Assembly: GCA_014695345.1 (NCBI GenBank)
Contig: JACJOC010000058.1
Location: 124,001-188,000, forward strand
Source: Cyanobacteria bacterium FACHB-471
GTDB lineage: Bacteria > Cyanobacteriota > Cyanobacteriia > Elainellales > Elainellaceae
Reading direction: 5' to 3'
Length of the DNA: 64,000 nucleotides
The notes under the pieces are model-generated. The model saw only the letters and a program-made list of their open reading frames with translations, did not search any database and was not told where the DNA came from. Positions 7,889 to 17,090 of the stretch are shown here, in pieces. Position 1 is the stretch's first letter; the number at the start of each line of letters is the position of its first letter. The translations under genes were made by a program, and so were the position numbers.

Positions 7889-8425
7889 TTACGCTTTTTT
7901 CTTGTTCTTCTTGCTCTTTTTTTCGGACTTCTTGGAATCGGTTTGGCTGATAGCCCCAATCACGTTTTTGGCGGTGCCTAAAGCACTTTCAACCGTCATC
8001 TCAGCGGGAGAGGCGATCGCCAGCGATCGCTGAAGTATTTCTTGGGCTACCTCTTTGAGCGAGTCCACTACATCAGCTAAGGTTGGTCTAATCTCGCCAA
8101 GCGAACTCTTTACTGCCTCAGCCGTGTCTCTGACAGTCGGCTTTACCGCCTGAACGCCATCTTGCACCTTTGATGTTGCGCCCTCGATCGCACCTTTGGA
8201 ATGTTCAAGATGCTGACCAGCACCCTTAGAATCACTCGTTCCATTCTTTGCTTGAGAAGTTTTCTGAACTAATCGGTCAACAGTAGCCGCCACGATTTCA
8301 GCCGCGATCGCTGATGCAGCAACGGCACCAGCCTGCCGCAAGCTAGCTCCTAAAGTTCCTTTTTCACCACCGCTGTCCTTTTGTTTAGTCAGCTTCTGCT
8401 TATCTTTTAACTTTTTCTTAGCCAT
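7889..8425 (-). CDS. Hypothetical lysine-rich, helical protein
   Basis: A 178-residue protein with very basic ends (MAKKKLKDKQKL... and ...KKSEKKSKKNKKK). Between them lies an alanine-rich helical segment (about 27-50) and amphipathic stretches with repeated V-x-x-S/T-V-x patterns. No domain recognised; the charged tails suggest nucleic-acid or membrane-surface binding, which is only inference. It is divergent from the next gene, which also carries long amphipathic segments. Confidence 0.6.
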   Translation of the reverse strand: MAKKKLKDKQKLTKQKDSGGEKGTLGASLRQAGAVAASAIAAEIVAATVDRLVQKTSQAKNGTSDSKGAGQHLEHSKGAIEGATSKVQDGVQAVKPTVRDTAEAVKSSLGEIRPTLADVVDSLKEVAQEILQRSLAIASPAEMTVESALGTAKNVIGAISQTDSKKSEKKSKKNKKKA

Positions 8426-8626
8426 TATTCAAACTTAAACTCATACTTTCTTCGTTAAGTCTTACAATCTAACTTATCTTTTTGAGGTCGGGCTCTACAC
8501 TAAGGTGCCTATCACAAGGTTGAACTTTCTGCTTTGAGATAGAGCTGCTAAAGACCGTATTCAGCTCAGACTTATCTCCTTCTAGCTAGATGGCTTTTCG
8601 CCACCTGAGCGCTAAGCTGGGCAGTA

Positions 8627-10309
8627 ATGAACCGAGGCTGTAGTGCTGTGTTTGTGCTCTCAGGAAAATTGTTGAGTTCATTTTGTTGGCTGTTGCTTCA
8701 AAGCCAACCCATTAATCCTATTTACTCTACTGCTCCTCCGATTTGGGCACAGTTGTTCACGGTGTTAGTGATCGGATTGCTCACAGCTTTTGCATTCCAG
8801 CTCCTGTTAACAGTTTTAGGAATTGCTCTGGGAATTTCTGTGCTGAGAGTTGGTTGGTCTGAGGACGATCGCGAGGATGATCGCTCCTCCAATTCTTCTG
8901 CAATAGGGTTGTTAGCGGGTTTTGGAGTTTTTCTAACCGTCAATACTGTATTATTTGCAGCCTGTTTTTTAGCTACAAAGTTTGGGCAGGTTAGTGACCC
9001 CATTGCCGGGGCGATCGCAGGCATCGTGATCTGGTCAGCCTACTTCCTATTAATGTTATGGCTTAGCTCCACTGCGGTAAGTTCATTAGTTGGAGTGGTT
9101 TTAGATGCGCTAACGGGTGGCTTTCGACGCATTGTTTCAGCGATCGCCAATGCGCTAGCAGGCAACAAAGCAGAACCCATCACCGAAGAGCAGATGTTGA
9201 GCAGCATTCGAGAAGAGATGCAAGCTGCTCTCGACACCGTGAATCTGCGTCAAATGATCGAAGAACAATTACAGACGATTCCTCTACCATCGGTTCAAGT
9301 GGGTTCATCGTCGCACCTATCCCGGTCTATTTCAGCAGCTAACGATGCAGCACCCAGTTCGCTCAACCTGACTACTACAGAACTTTGGCAGCAGATCACA
9401 ACCTACTTACAAGATGCCAGTTCCAAAAGCTTGACTCCCAAGCGAGTTGAGCGCAAGCTCCAAAACATGCTGCAAGCTGGCACAGCTAACGGACTAGCTG
9501 GCAATCCTGCCCTTGATCTGGACGCTCTCGCCCAAGTCCTCGATCAGCGAGAGGACCTGAGTGACAAGCGAAAGCAACGTATCTTGGATCAATTGGAGCA
9601 AACATGGCAACAGTTCTTGCAGGAATCATCGATCGCTGAAATGACTGAACCTGAAATCGCTGATTCTGAATCAGACACGAGCGCAGCACCTTCGTCAGAG
9701 GAGCGATCGCCCACTACAACAAAACTGCTTCAATCGGCTTTGGATACTACCGTTGATCAGGTTTTGACCCACCTACCCAAACTTTTACAGCAGTCAGACC
9801 TGTCGCTGCCCAAAGAGGTTGGACTCGCTCCCATGATTCTATCGATCGCGCTTGCCAAGGTAAAGGATTCCGTTGATGGCAATGCTGTAGTTGATACTGT
9901 AGTCGATAATTTGCCTTCCCTAAATGTACCTTCCTCAAAAGACACTGACTCAAACGACACTAACTTTAAGCAAGCACTTGAAGGACTACTCGCTTCATCC
10001 ATTAGCCTGCCAAATTTAAATCAATCTTTAATTACACAGGCTACTCAGCTGCGGGAAAAGGCAATGCAGCCGATTGATTCAATTCAGCAGTCGGCACAAG
10101 AGCGCATTGATACTGTCAAGCACCAGACTCAACAGCAGTTTGAGATGACTCGAAAAGCAGCAGCAACCGCAGCATGGTGGCTCTTTTTGACAGCGTCTAC
10201 AGGCGCAGTTTCGGCCGCTTTTGCAGGTGCGTGGGCAGCTGGATTTGATCCTGTAGAATTTTTCTCTTCATATGTTTCCTCATCGGCAGCAATTCTAAAT
10301 GGGTTGTGA
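8627..10309 (+). CDS. Hypothetical large membrane protein
   Basis: A 560-residue protein. The N-terminal third has about four membrane helices (about 12-27, 43-75, 91-117, 125-160). The middle (about 185-490) is a soluble, helical, Gln/Ser/Asp-rich region with acidic patches. Near the C-terminus a helix AATAAWWLFLTASTGAVSAA... (about 510-540) re-enters the membrane after a coiled stretch. No catalytic motif seen. A later start, at a GTG or TTG within the first 40 codons, is possible because the first residues look unconserved. Confidence 0.65.
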   Translation: MNRGCSAVFVLSGKLLSSFCWLLLQSQPINPIYSTAPPIWAQLFTVLVIGLLTAFAFQLLLTVLGIALGISVLRVGWSEDDREDDRSSNSSAIGLLAGFGVFLTVNTVLFAACFLATKFGQVSDPIAGAIAGIVIWSAYFLLMLWLSSTAVSSLVGVVLDALTGGFRRIVSAIANALAGNKAEPITEEQMLSSIREEMQAALDTVNLRQMIEEQLQTIPLPSVQVGSSSHLSRSISAANDAAPSSLNLTTTELWQQITTYLQDASSKSLTPKRVERKLQNMLQAGTANGLAGNPALDLDALAQVLDQREDLSDKRKQRILDQLEQTWQQFLQESSIAEMTEPEIADSESDTSAAPSSEERSPTTTKLLQSALDTTVDQVLTHLPKLLQQSDLSLPKEVGLAPMILSIALAKVKDSVDGNAVVDTVVDNLPSLNVPSSKDTDSNDTNFKQALEGLLASSISLPNLNQSLITQATQLREKAMQPIDSIQQSAQERIDTVKHQTQQQFEMTRKAAATAAWWLFLTASTGAVSAAFAGAWAAGFDPVEFFSSYVSSSAAILNGL

Positions 10310-10626
10310 AAGCATCGATCTGTGACCCTCTTAAGGGGATTGTGAAGAGCCGCTGACCGTAGTAAAAATAGACACATTTTTTATCAGATTTTTTCAAGCT
10401 GAGCGGATAGAATTTGGATGTTTGATGGCGATCGCGCCGCCCCATATCTCTGATATGAATTCCGTAGGGCGTGGCAATGCCATGTCCCTACAGACGGGAT
10501 TGAGATCCGTGAGTCATACCCATATTCAGCAACGCTTTAGATTGGCTCATTAGTCATTAACTTTGGTTGGACGGTTTTAGAAGGTCGATAACGCTTCACT
10601 AATTCACTAAAGAGGAGATTTTAGGA
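10310..10626. other. Intergenic with dispersed hairpin repeat and lipase leader
   Basis: No gene seen. It contains a GTAGGG...CCCTAC inverted repeat at 10464-10491, a type of dispersed hairpin common in cyanobacterial intergenic DNA. A good ribosome-binding site (AAGAGGAG, about 10609-10617) serves the lipase that follows. Confidence 0.5.
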
Positions 10627-11385
10627 ATGGACTATGCTGAGGCACTCAAGTGTGCACTTCTTTCGCAAGAAGTCTACAAAAATTTTTCCCAGCTTCGCTT
10701 TAGTGGATTTCCTGACATCACGCCAGATTTAATCGACCAAGCAGATACTGATACCCAGTTTGCAATGCTGTCAGACGCTACGAATGAATCTGTTTATGTC
10801 ACTTTTCGCGGCAGTGAAAAGCGGCTGGATTGGGAAACAAACCTGGACTTTGAGCAAGAAGTTGTTGAATTTCGACAGGAAGTAATTGAAGGGGAGATTG
10901 TTCAGGAACGAGAACAAGTCTACCCCTACAAAGGCGCTAGCCAGTCTGGGGCAAAAATGCATCGAGGATTCTCAGAAGCTTATTTATCTGTACGAGGACA
11001 AATTCATCGCTACTTAAAAGATCGAAGTACTGTCACTCACTGTACTGTTACAGGGCATAGTCTGGGCGGTGCGCTGGCGACTCTCTGTGCAGTGGATATT
11101 CAATACAATTTTCCAAATGTAGCGATCGCCATTTACACGTTTGGTACTCCCAGAGTGGGTAACGACGGCTTTAGAGAATCTTTTAATCGTCGCGTCCCTA
11201 ATAGCTCCCGATTTATCTATGGAATGGACATGGTGCCTGCCCTTCCAAGAACCTGGCAAGGTTATCGGCACGTTGATACAGAGTACAGACTGGGTCCCCG
11301 CTTTAACCTCAACTTTCTCTCTCGCCGCTTTAAGGATCACGATATTCAGAACTATGTGAATGTGCTAAAAGAGCAGGCGCGATAA
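10627..11385 (+). CDS. Class 3 lipase family protein
   Basis: A 252-residue alpha/beta hydrolase of the lipase_3 family, which cleaves ester bonds of acylglycerols or galactolipids. The nucleophile elbow is GHSLGG (Ser145). Upstream lies the family block TFRGSE (about 59-64), and later FGTPRVG and the Asp in GMDMVPALP. The catalytic His is probably YRHVD or a His near the C-terminus. There is no signal peptide, so action inside the cell, perhaps on thylakoid lipids, is inferred. A strong ribosome-binding site supports the start. Confidence 0.9.
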   Translation: MDYAEALKCALLSQEVYKNFSQLRFSGFPDITPDLIDQADTDTQFAMLSDATNESVYVTFRGSEKRLDWETNLDFEQEVVEFRQEVIEGEIVQEREQVYPYKGASQSGAKMHRGFSEAYLSVRGQIHRYLKDRSTVTHCTVTGHSLGGALATLCAVDIQYNFPNVAIAIYTFGTPRVGNDGFRESFNRRVPNSSRFIYGMDMVPALPRTWQGYRHVDTEYRLGPRFNLNFLSRRFKDHDIQNYVNVLKEQAR

Positions 11386-11401
11386 TACGTTAGTGGGAAG
11401 T

Positions 11402-14400
11402 TTAGTGAGAAGTGAGTAATTGAGCGATCGCCTCAACTAATACTGCGGGTTCAATCGGTTTGGATAAGTGAGCCTGATAGCCTGCAGTTAGCGCTCGATT
11501 ACGATCTTCTTCGCTAGCATAGGCTGTCAAGGCGATTGCCGGGATGAGTCCACCTTGATTGGGGGGTAGCTGTCTAACTTGCCGTAACAGGCTGTAGCCG
11601 TCTTCCTCCGGCATCCCGATATCACTCATGAGTAGATCGGGCTGAAATTGCGGTAATGCAACCAGTGCTTCCCTTGTAGAAGTGACGGTGAGGGCGATCG
11701 CACCGGCTTCTTCTATGACAAAAGAAAAGAACTCACGAGTATCCGGATCATCATCGACAATTAAGATCTTTTTGTCTACAAGCATTGAAGAATGAGAAGT
11801 AGGATTGGAGTCCAACTCATCTTCCCTTTCTATCTCGTTTGCTAAAAGCGGCAGTTTTACGGTAAAAGTTGCCCCTTGTCCCTCGCCCATACTTTCTGCA
11901 TAGACACTGCCGCCGTGTAGCTCCACCAGTTGCCGCACAATGGCTAACCCCAATCCCAAACCACCATAGCTGCGGGTAATTGAGGCATCTGCCTGACGAA
12001 AGTGATCAAAGATGTAAGGTAAGAAGTCAGGCGTAATTCCTTTGCCCGTATCGCTGACTCGGATCTGGGCTTCAGAGCCAATCGCTTCTAGCCAAATATG
12101 AACGTGACCTCCAGTTGGCGTGAACTTAATTGCATTGGACAAGAGGTTCCAAACAATCTGCTGTAGGCGATTTGGGTCACCTGCCACCAGTCCCACTAAT
12201 GGACTAAAGAAAAACTGAATGTGAATTGATTTTGCTTCTGCTGCCAGACGCATTGTCTCGATTGCTGCTTCGATGCAGGTGACTAAATTCACAGGACAAA
12301 CATTGAGGCTAAACTTACCTTGAAGAATGCGCGAAATGTCGAGCAGGTCTTCGATCAGTTGAGTTTGTAGTCTGGCGTTGCGCTCAATGGTTTCCAAGGC
12401 ACAGGTAGTTGTAGCTTCGTTAAACTGACGCGATCGCAACAGTTTTGCCCAACCTAGAATGGCATTGAGAGGCGATCGCAACTCATGAGAAAGCACTGCC
12501 AAAAACTCATCTTTAACCCGATTTGCCTCCTGTGCCTGCTGATAAAGTTTGGAATTGTCCAACGCTAAGGCCGCGCGGTGAGCCAATTCCTCTGCCAAAG
12601 CAATATCAGCTTGAGTGTAGTGCCGACCTGACACAGCCGTAAAGCAAAACGTCAGCACCCCCAACCTCTGGTTATGAACCGTCAGCGGCACAGCCATGAC
12701 TGAACAAGGCTGATAGTCTTGCATAAATTGGAGATGTTCAGGATTGAGTGCAATCGCCTGCAACCACTCATCAGAAACATAGGGAATAAAAGTTGTATCA
12801 CCACTCAAAAGTACTTTAACGACTGGATGATACTCCGACTTATTAGGTGGAATGTACTGTCGAATCTGCTCAAACCACGTCTGTTTCTCCGGATCAACAT
12901 GATGACAAGCAACTCGCTGAATCTGATTGTCTGCCGTGACTACATCAAAAAAGCAACAGTCTGCCAAGAAGGGAACTGCCGAACGAGCAATACTGGTGAG
13001 CGTGGTTTGATAGTCTAAAGAAGTGGCTAATACTGAACTAGATTCAGCCAAAAAGCGCTGCCCTGCTTCGACTTGCTTAATCTCTTCAATATCAGTTGCA
13101 GTGCCAAACCAATAGAGAATGTCTCCCTGGTCATTCTTCAGTGGCACGACACGGGCTAAATGCCACCGGTAAGTCTGGTCAAACCGCTTCAGGCGACACT
13201 CTACTTCATAAGCTTCTCCAGCCTGAATTGCTTCCGTCCGGGTTGCTAGGGTTGATTCAAAATCGTCTGGGTGAATGACTTCGCGCCATAGACCCACACC
13301 CAGTTCTAAAGCTGCACCTGTGTATTCTTTCCAGCGATCATTGAAAAACTCAATCCTCCCATCTGGCTCATTAATCCACATTAACTGAGATACAGCATTT
13401 GCCAAAGTGCGATAGCGATTTTCGCTCTCACGCAGTTTTGCTTCTGCCTGCAAACGCTCGGCTTCGTTACGCTTGCGATCGCTGATATCAGTTGTACTGC
13501 CAACAATACGAGTTGGTTGCCCGTCCGCGTTTCGAGAAACCACTAACCCCTGATCCTGCACATAAACATACTGGTTGTTTTTATGGCGAATCCGACACTC
13601 GATCGCGTAACGATCGCCTTTTGCGACTGCTGCGGCAAATTCTGCAGTAGCACGGGGCAGATCTTCTGGGTGGATTTGCGCTGACCACCACTCACTGGTA
13701 AGTTCAACTTCCTCTGGAGAGTAGCCCAGAATGTGTATCAGCCCATTGCTTCGCTCAACCGTGCCCCGCTCAAAATCCCAATCGTAAACCAGACAATTGA
13801 CAGCAGTTGTTGCTAGTTCAAAGCGTTGATTCGCTAACCGGAGTTCTGCCTCAATTTGCTTAAGGTGAGTGATATCGATTGCGCTGACACCCACTCCTAA
13901 AAGTTGACCATCGGGCAGGCAAACAGGATAGTAGTCAACCAGGCTATGACGAAGCAGCCCAGGAGGGTTAGTCTCACCGTTGATCTCCTGATTGAGCAAA
14001 GGTTCTCGGCTTTGCATCACCTGCTGTAGAACAGGGGTGAATATGGGTGCCCAACCCGGAAGAACTTCTTCTACAGTACGTCCTAAATGTTCACGAACAG
14101 GAATGCCATTCATTGCAGCGAGAGCTTCGTTGATGTGAACATAGCGCAAATTCTGGTCCAAAAAGGCGATCGCTACAGGTGAACTATTTAACAGTGCAGT
14201 GAGTAAGGCTTCACTTTCGCGCAGGGCATTTTCTGCCTGTTTTCGCTCAGTGATATCTTCGGTGATACCCATCACTGAACCAATTGACCCGTCGGGCGCA
14301 GGTTCAGGAATAATCCTCGACTGATAATACTTTCCCTCAAAATCGAACTCTACTTGCGTCACCTGACGAGTGGCGATCGCCTCATTACACTTTGACTCAA

Positions 14401-14668
14401 AGCGATCGCAAATCTCAGCAGGCAGCCCAACTTCACGCCCTGTTTTGCCCAAAAAATCTTGCCAGGGTATACCCGTAATGCGCTCTACGACAGGACTGAT
14501 AAAAATGTGGCGTAAGTTGCAGTCAAGCCGGAAAACCACATCTGGCAAATTTTCTACAAGGGTATGAAACTCCTGCTTATAGCGGTCTAACTCTTTCTGC
14601 AAACGTATGCATTCTTCTTTGTAATTTCTGAAATCTTTCCTAGAAAGATCAATCGCTTCAGAAGTCAT
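11402..14668 (-). CDS. Hybrid histidine kinase: PAS x4, GAF, HisKA, HATPase, receiver
   Basis: A 1088-residue cytoplasmic hybrid sensor without membrane helices. After a short coiled coil come four PAS/PAC modules (about 35-150, 150-275, 280-400, 415-535), each ending in ITEDITERK-like linkers. Next are a GAF domain (about 545-700), HisKA with phospho-acceptor SHELRSPLNAILGW (about 722), an HATPase with N, G1 (DTGKGI) and G2 (GGLGLGLAI) boxes (about 825-935), and a C-terminal receiver with VDDD and SDIGMPEEDG (about 970-1085). The receiver suggests a phosphorelay whose partner is not nearby. The PAS and GAF ligands are unknown. Transcribed away from the SDR gene. Confidence 0.95.
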   Translation of the reverse strand: MTSEAIDLSRKDFRNYKEECIRLQKELDRYKQEFHTLVENLPDVVFRLDCNLRHIFISPVVERITGIPWQDFLGKTGREVGLPAEICDRFESKCNEAIATRQVTQVEFDFEGKYYQSRIIPEPAPDGSIGSVMGITEDITERKQAENALRESEALLTALLNSSPVAIAFLDQNLRYVHINEALAAMNGIPVREHLGRTVEEVLPGWAPIFTPVLQQVMQSREPLLNQEINGETNPPGLLRHSLVDYYPVCLPDGQLLGVGVSAIDITHLKQIEAELRLANQRFELATTAVNCLVYDWDFERGTVERSNGLIHILGYSPEEVELTSEWWSAQIHPEDLPRATAEFAAAVAKGDRYAIECRIRHKNNQYVYVQDQGLVVSRNADGQPTRIVGSTTDISDRKRNEAERLQAEAKLRESENRYRTLANAVSQLMWINEPDGRIEFFNDRWKEYTGAALELGVGLWREVIHPDDFESTLATRTEAIQAGEAYEVECRLKRFDQTYRWHLARVVPLKNDQGDILYWFGTATDIEEIKQVEAGQRFLAESSSVLATSLDYQTTLTSIARSAVPFLADCCFFDVVTADNQIQRVACHHVDPEKQTWFEQIRQYIPPNKSEYHPVVKVLLSGDTTFIPYVSDEWLQAIALNPEHLQFMQDYQPCSVMAVPLTVHNQRLGVLTFCFTAVSGRHYTQADIALAEELAHRAALALDNSKLYQQAQEANRVKDEFLAVLSHELRSPLNAILGWAKLLRSRQFNEATTTCALETIERNARLQTQLIEDLLDISRILQGKFSLNVCPVNLVTCIEAAIETMRLAAEAKSIHIQFFFSPLVGLVAGDPNRLQQIVWNLLSNAIKFTPTGGHVHIWLEAIGSEAQIRVSDTGKGITPDFLPYIFDHFRQADASITRSYGGLGLGLAIVRQLVELHGGSVYAESMGEGQGATFTVKLPLLANEIEREDELDSNPTSHSSMLVDKKILIVDDDPDTREFFSFVIEEAGAIALTVTSTREALVALPQFQPDLLMSDIGMPEEDGYSLLRQVRQLPPNQGGLIPAIALTAYASEEDRNRALTAGYQAHLSKPIEPAVLVEAIAQLLTSH

Positions 14669-15099
14669 AAGCTATGTTTTTCCTCTAAAGCAAATCTAGG
14701 GCATTGCTAAGTGGAGATAGTTGAAACATGGGGGCATCTTATCTGCACTTGAATACATTCTTAGATTAGGAAATACCGATCTACTCAAAATCTTGGACAT
14801 GCAGTCTGCACCTCGTCCTATAGTAACGAGAATATGCCAATTGGTATAGATTCTAATGTATCAAAGGAATGATATCTATTACTAGACGATATCAATGCAG
14901 AGGTTTGCAGATCTTGACTTCCTTAGAGGGCTAAAGATTTAAGGAATTTAGTAGAAGAGAAGTGTTGGGATGGACTCTTTTTGGCGATCGCCCCAGCCAG
15001 TAACTCCTAGACCTACCCAGAGATAGGTTCACGATCAAAAGTTCAGCGCTTAGGGTACAGGAGAAACGGTTCTAGAGTCTGTCTAAATGGAGAAAAATT
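14669..15099. other. Divergent intergenic region
   Basis: About 430 bp between the divergent kinase and SDR genes. It should hold both promoters. I see no small gene or strong hairpin; a GGAG ribosome-binding site precedes the SDR start. Confidence 0.4.
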
Positions 15100-15882
15100 A
15101 TGCAACTCGCCGAAAAAGTAGCGCTAATCACTGGAGCGGGTTCTGGAATTGCCAAAGCGACTTCTTTATTGTTTGCTGCTGAAGGAGCAAAAGTAGCGGC
15201 ACTGGGCCACAGTGAGGATGAATTAAAGCAGACTGTAGAAGAAATTCAGGCAAAGGGTGGCGAGGCAATTCCAGTAATTGCAGATATTTCTCAGCCAGAT
15301 CAGATGCAGCAGGCGATCCAGAAAATTGAGCAACAGTGGGGAAGACTTGATGTCGTATTTGCCAACGCAGGAATTAACGGAGTCTGGGCATCCCTGGAAG
15401 AATTAACCCCTGAAGATTGGGATAAAACGCTGGACGTTAATCTTAAAGGTACTTTCTTAACCGTGAAATATGCCGTTCCTTTGCTCAAGCAGCGCGGCGG
15501 TTCTGTAGTCATCACCTCATCAGTGAATGGAACTCGAATCTTTAGCAACACGGGCGCAACAGCCTATTCTTGCTCCAAAGCGGCTCAGGTTGCTTTCACC
15601 AAAATGGTGGCTTTAGAACTGGCTAAACATAAAATTCGGGTGAATGTGATTTGTCCGGGGGCGATCGAAACGAACATTGATGAAAACACCGAGCGTCGGA
15701 ATCTGGAACATATTGCAGAACCAGTCGAGTTTCCTGAAGGCAAAATTCCGTTGACTGACGGCAAACCTGGCACCTCTGAGCAGGTTGCTCAACTAGTGAT
15801 GTTTTTAGCCTCGGATTTATCTAGTCACATTACAGGCACTGAAGTTTGGATCGATGGTGCGGAGTCCTTATTGAAGGCATAA
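15100..15882 (+). CDS. Short-chain dehydrogenase/reductase
   Basis: A 260-residue classical SDR. It has the dinucleotide-binding TGAGSGIA (about 11-18), the NAG motif in FANAGING, catalytic Tyr156 and Lys160 (YSCSK) with an upstream Ser in VITSSVNG, and the ICPGAIETNI loop. NAD(P)H-dependent oxidation or reduction of an alcohol or ketone is expected; the substrate is unknown. It heads a co-directional run with an aldo/keto reductase and a GH31 enzyme, so a sugar or sugar alcohol is a fair but unproven guess. Confidence 0.92.
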   Translation: MQLAEKVALITGAGSGIAKATSLLFAAEGAKVAALGHSEDELKQTVEEIQAKGGEAIPVIADISQPDQMQQAIQKIEQQWGRLDVVFANAGINGVWASLEELTPEDWDKTLDVNLKGTFLTVKYAVPLLKQRGGSVVITSSVNGTRIFSNTGATAYSCSKAAQVAFTKMVALELAKHKIRVNVICPGAIETNIDENTERRNLEHIAEPVEFPEGKIPLTDGKPGTSEQVAQLVMFLASDLSSHITGTEVWIDGAESLLKA

Positions 15883-15957
15883 AAGTTGAAGGTATAAAAG
15901 CAGTGCGATTTAGTTTGTAAGTACCGCAACAAGCTTAGATTGCAACAGGCTTGGAGT

Positions 15958-15988
15958 GTTGGGTTACGCTTTGCTTCACCCAACCTAC
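15958..15988. repeat. Dispersed GTTGGGTT...CACCCAAC repeat
   Basis: A 31-bp copy of a dispersed inverted repeat (ends GTTGGGT and ACCCAAC) that recurs near 31.5, 32.1 and 55.3 kb. It lies in the gap between the SDR and aldo/keto reductase genes. Confidence 0.75.
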
Positions 15989-16017
15989 AGTAACTTAACT
16001 CTAGCAGGAGAAAACAG

Positions 16018-16989
16018 GTGGAATATCGGCATCTAGGCAAGCACGGCATCCGGGTTTCGGAGGTGTGCTTGGGATCTTGGCTGACATATGGCTCGGCAAC
16101 GGAAGAAGATGTAGCGCGATCGTGCATCGAGCGGGCTTATGATTTGGGCATCAATTTTTTTGATACGGCAAATGTTTACGCTAGAGGAGAAGCCGAAAAG
16201 GTCGTTGGCAAAGTGTTGGGGCAATACCCACGTCACTCTTATGTGCTGGCAACGAAGGTTTACTTTCCGATGGGTAATGGTCCTAACGATCGCGGACTAT
16301 CACGCAAACACATTTTAGAGCAGTGTGATGCCAGCTTAAAGCGACTGGGAGTAGAATACATCGATCTCTATCAGGCTCACCGCTATGACACATCTGTGCC
16401 TTTAGCGGAGACACTGATAGCGTTTGATCACTTAGTGAAGCAAGGCAAGATTTTGTATTATGGTGTGTCAGAATGGAGTGCTGGTCAAATCGCTCATGCC
16501 ACTGATTTAACACGATTAGCAGGGCTCAGTCCGATCGCCTCTAACCAACCTCAATACAACATGCTTCAGCGGCAAATTGAGAAAGCAGTGATGCCGCTTT
16601 GTGGACGCGAGGGAATTGGCATCATTAACTTCTCACCTTTGGCGCAAGGCTTACTCACAGGCAAATATAAGCCAGGGCAACCGCTGCCAGAAGGTTCACG
16701 GGCAAGTGACCCGAAGCAAAATGCATTCCTCAATCGGGGAGAACTAGATCAGCAGCTTCTCACTCAGGTTCAAAAACTGGTGCCCTTATCAGAACAAGAG
16801 GGAATGAGTTTATCTCAGTTGGCTTTAGCCTGGTGTTTGAGGAACCCAGAGTTGAGCAGTGTAATCATCGGAGCAAGCAAGCCCTCCCAGGTTGAGGAAA
16901 ATGTAGGCGCAGTCGGCAAAAAGCTGTCAGCAGAAACTTTGGAAGCGATCGCCCAAATCATTAAAGATACTCATCTCACCGATGACTAA
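16018..16989 (+). CDS. Aldo/keto reductase (AKR6/Kv-beta-like)
   Basis: A 323-residue TIM-barrel NADPH-dependent reductase that converts aldehydes or ketones to alcohols. It starts at GTG 16018 after AGGAG at good spacing. Visible are the Asp and Tyr of the tetrad in DTANVY, the Lys in LATKVYFP and the His in YQAHRYD, plus the C-terminal cofactor segment VIIGASKPSQVEEN. The YRHLGKHGIRVSEVCLG start and overall layout match the Kv-beta-like/YghZ-like subgroup. The substrate is unknown. Confidence 0.92.
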   Translation: MEYRHLGKHGIRVSEVCLGSWLTYGSATEEDVARSCIERAYDLGINFFDTANVYARGEAEKVVGKVLGQYPRHSYVLATKVYFPMGNGPNDRGLSRKHILEQCDASLKRLGVEYIDLYQAHRYDTSVPLAETLIAFDHLVKQGKILYYGVSEWSAGQIAHATDLTRLAGLSPIASNQPQYNMLQRQIEKAVMPLCGREGIGIINFSPLAQGLLTGKYKPGQPLPEGSRASDPKQNAFLNRGELDQQLLTQVQKLVPLSEQEGMSLSQLALAWCLRNPELSSVIIGASKPSQVEENVGAVGKKLSAETLEAIAQIIKDTHLTDD

Positions 16990-17090
16990 AACCTGAGTGC
17001 GACTTCTCAAAGAAATCGCAGATCTTACCTCTCAATCCAGTGCCGTTTTTACTGAAGCTAACTCGCTAGACGCAATTTAGGAGAATTGGA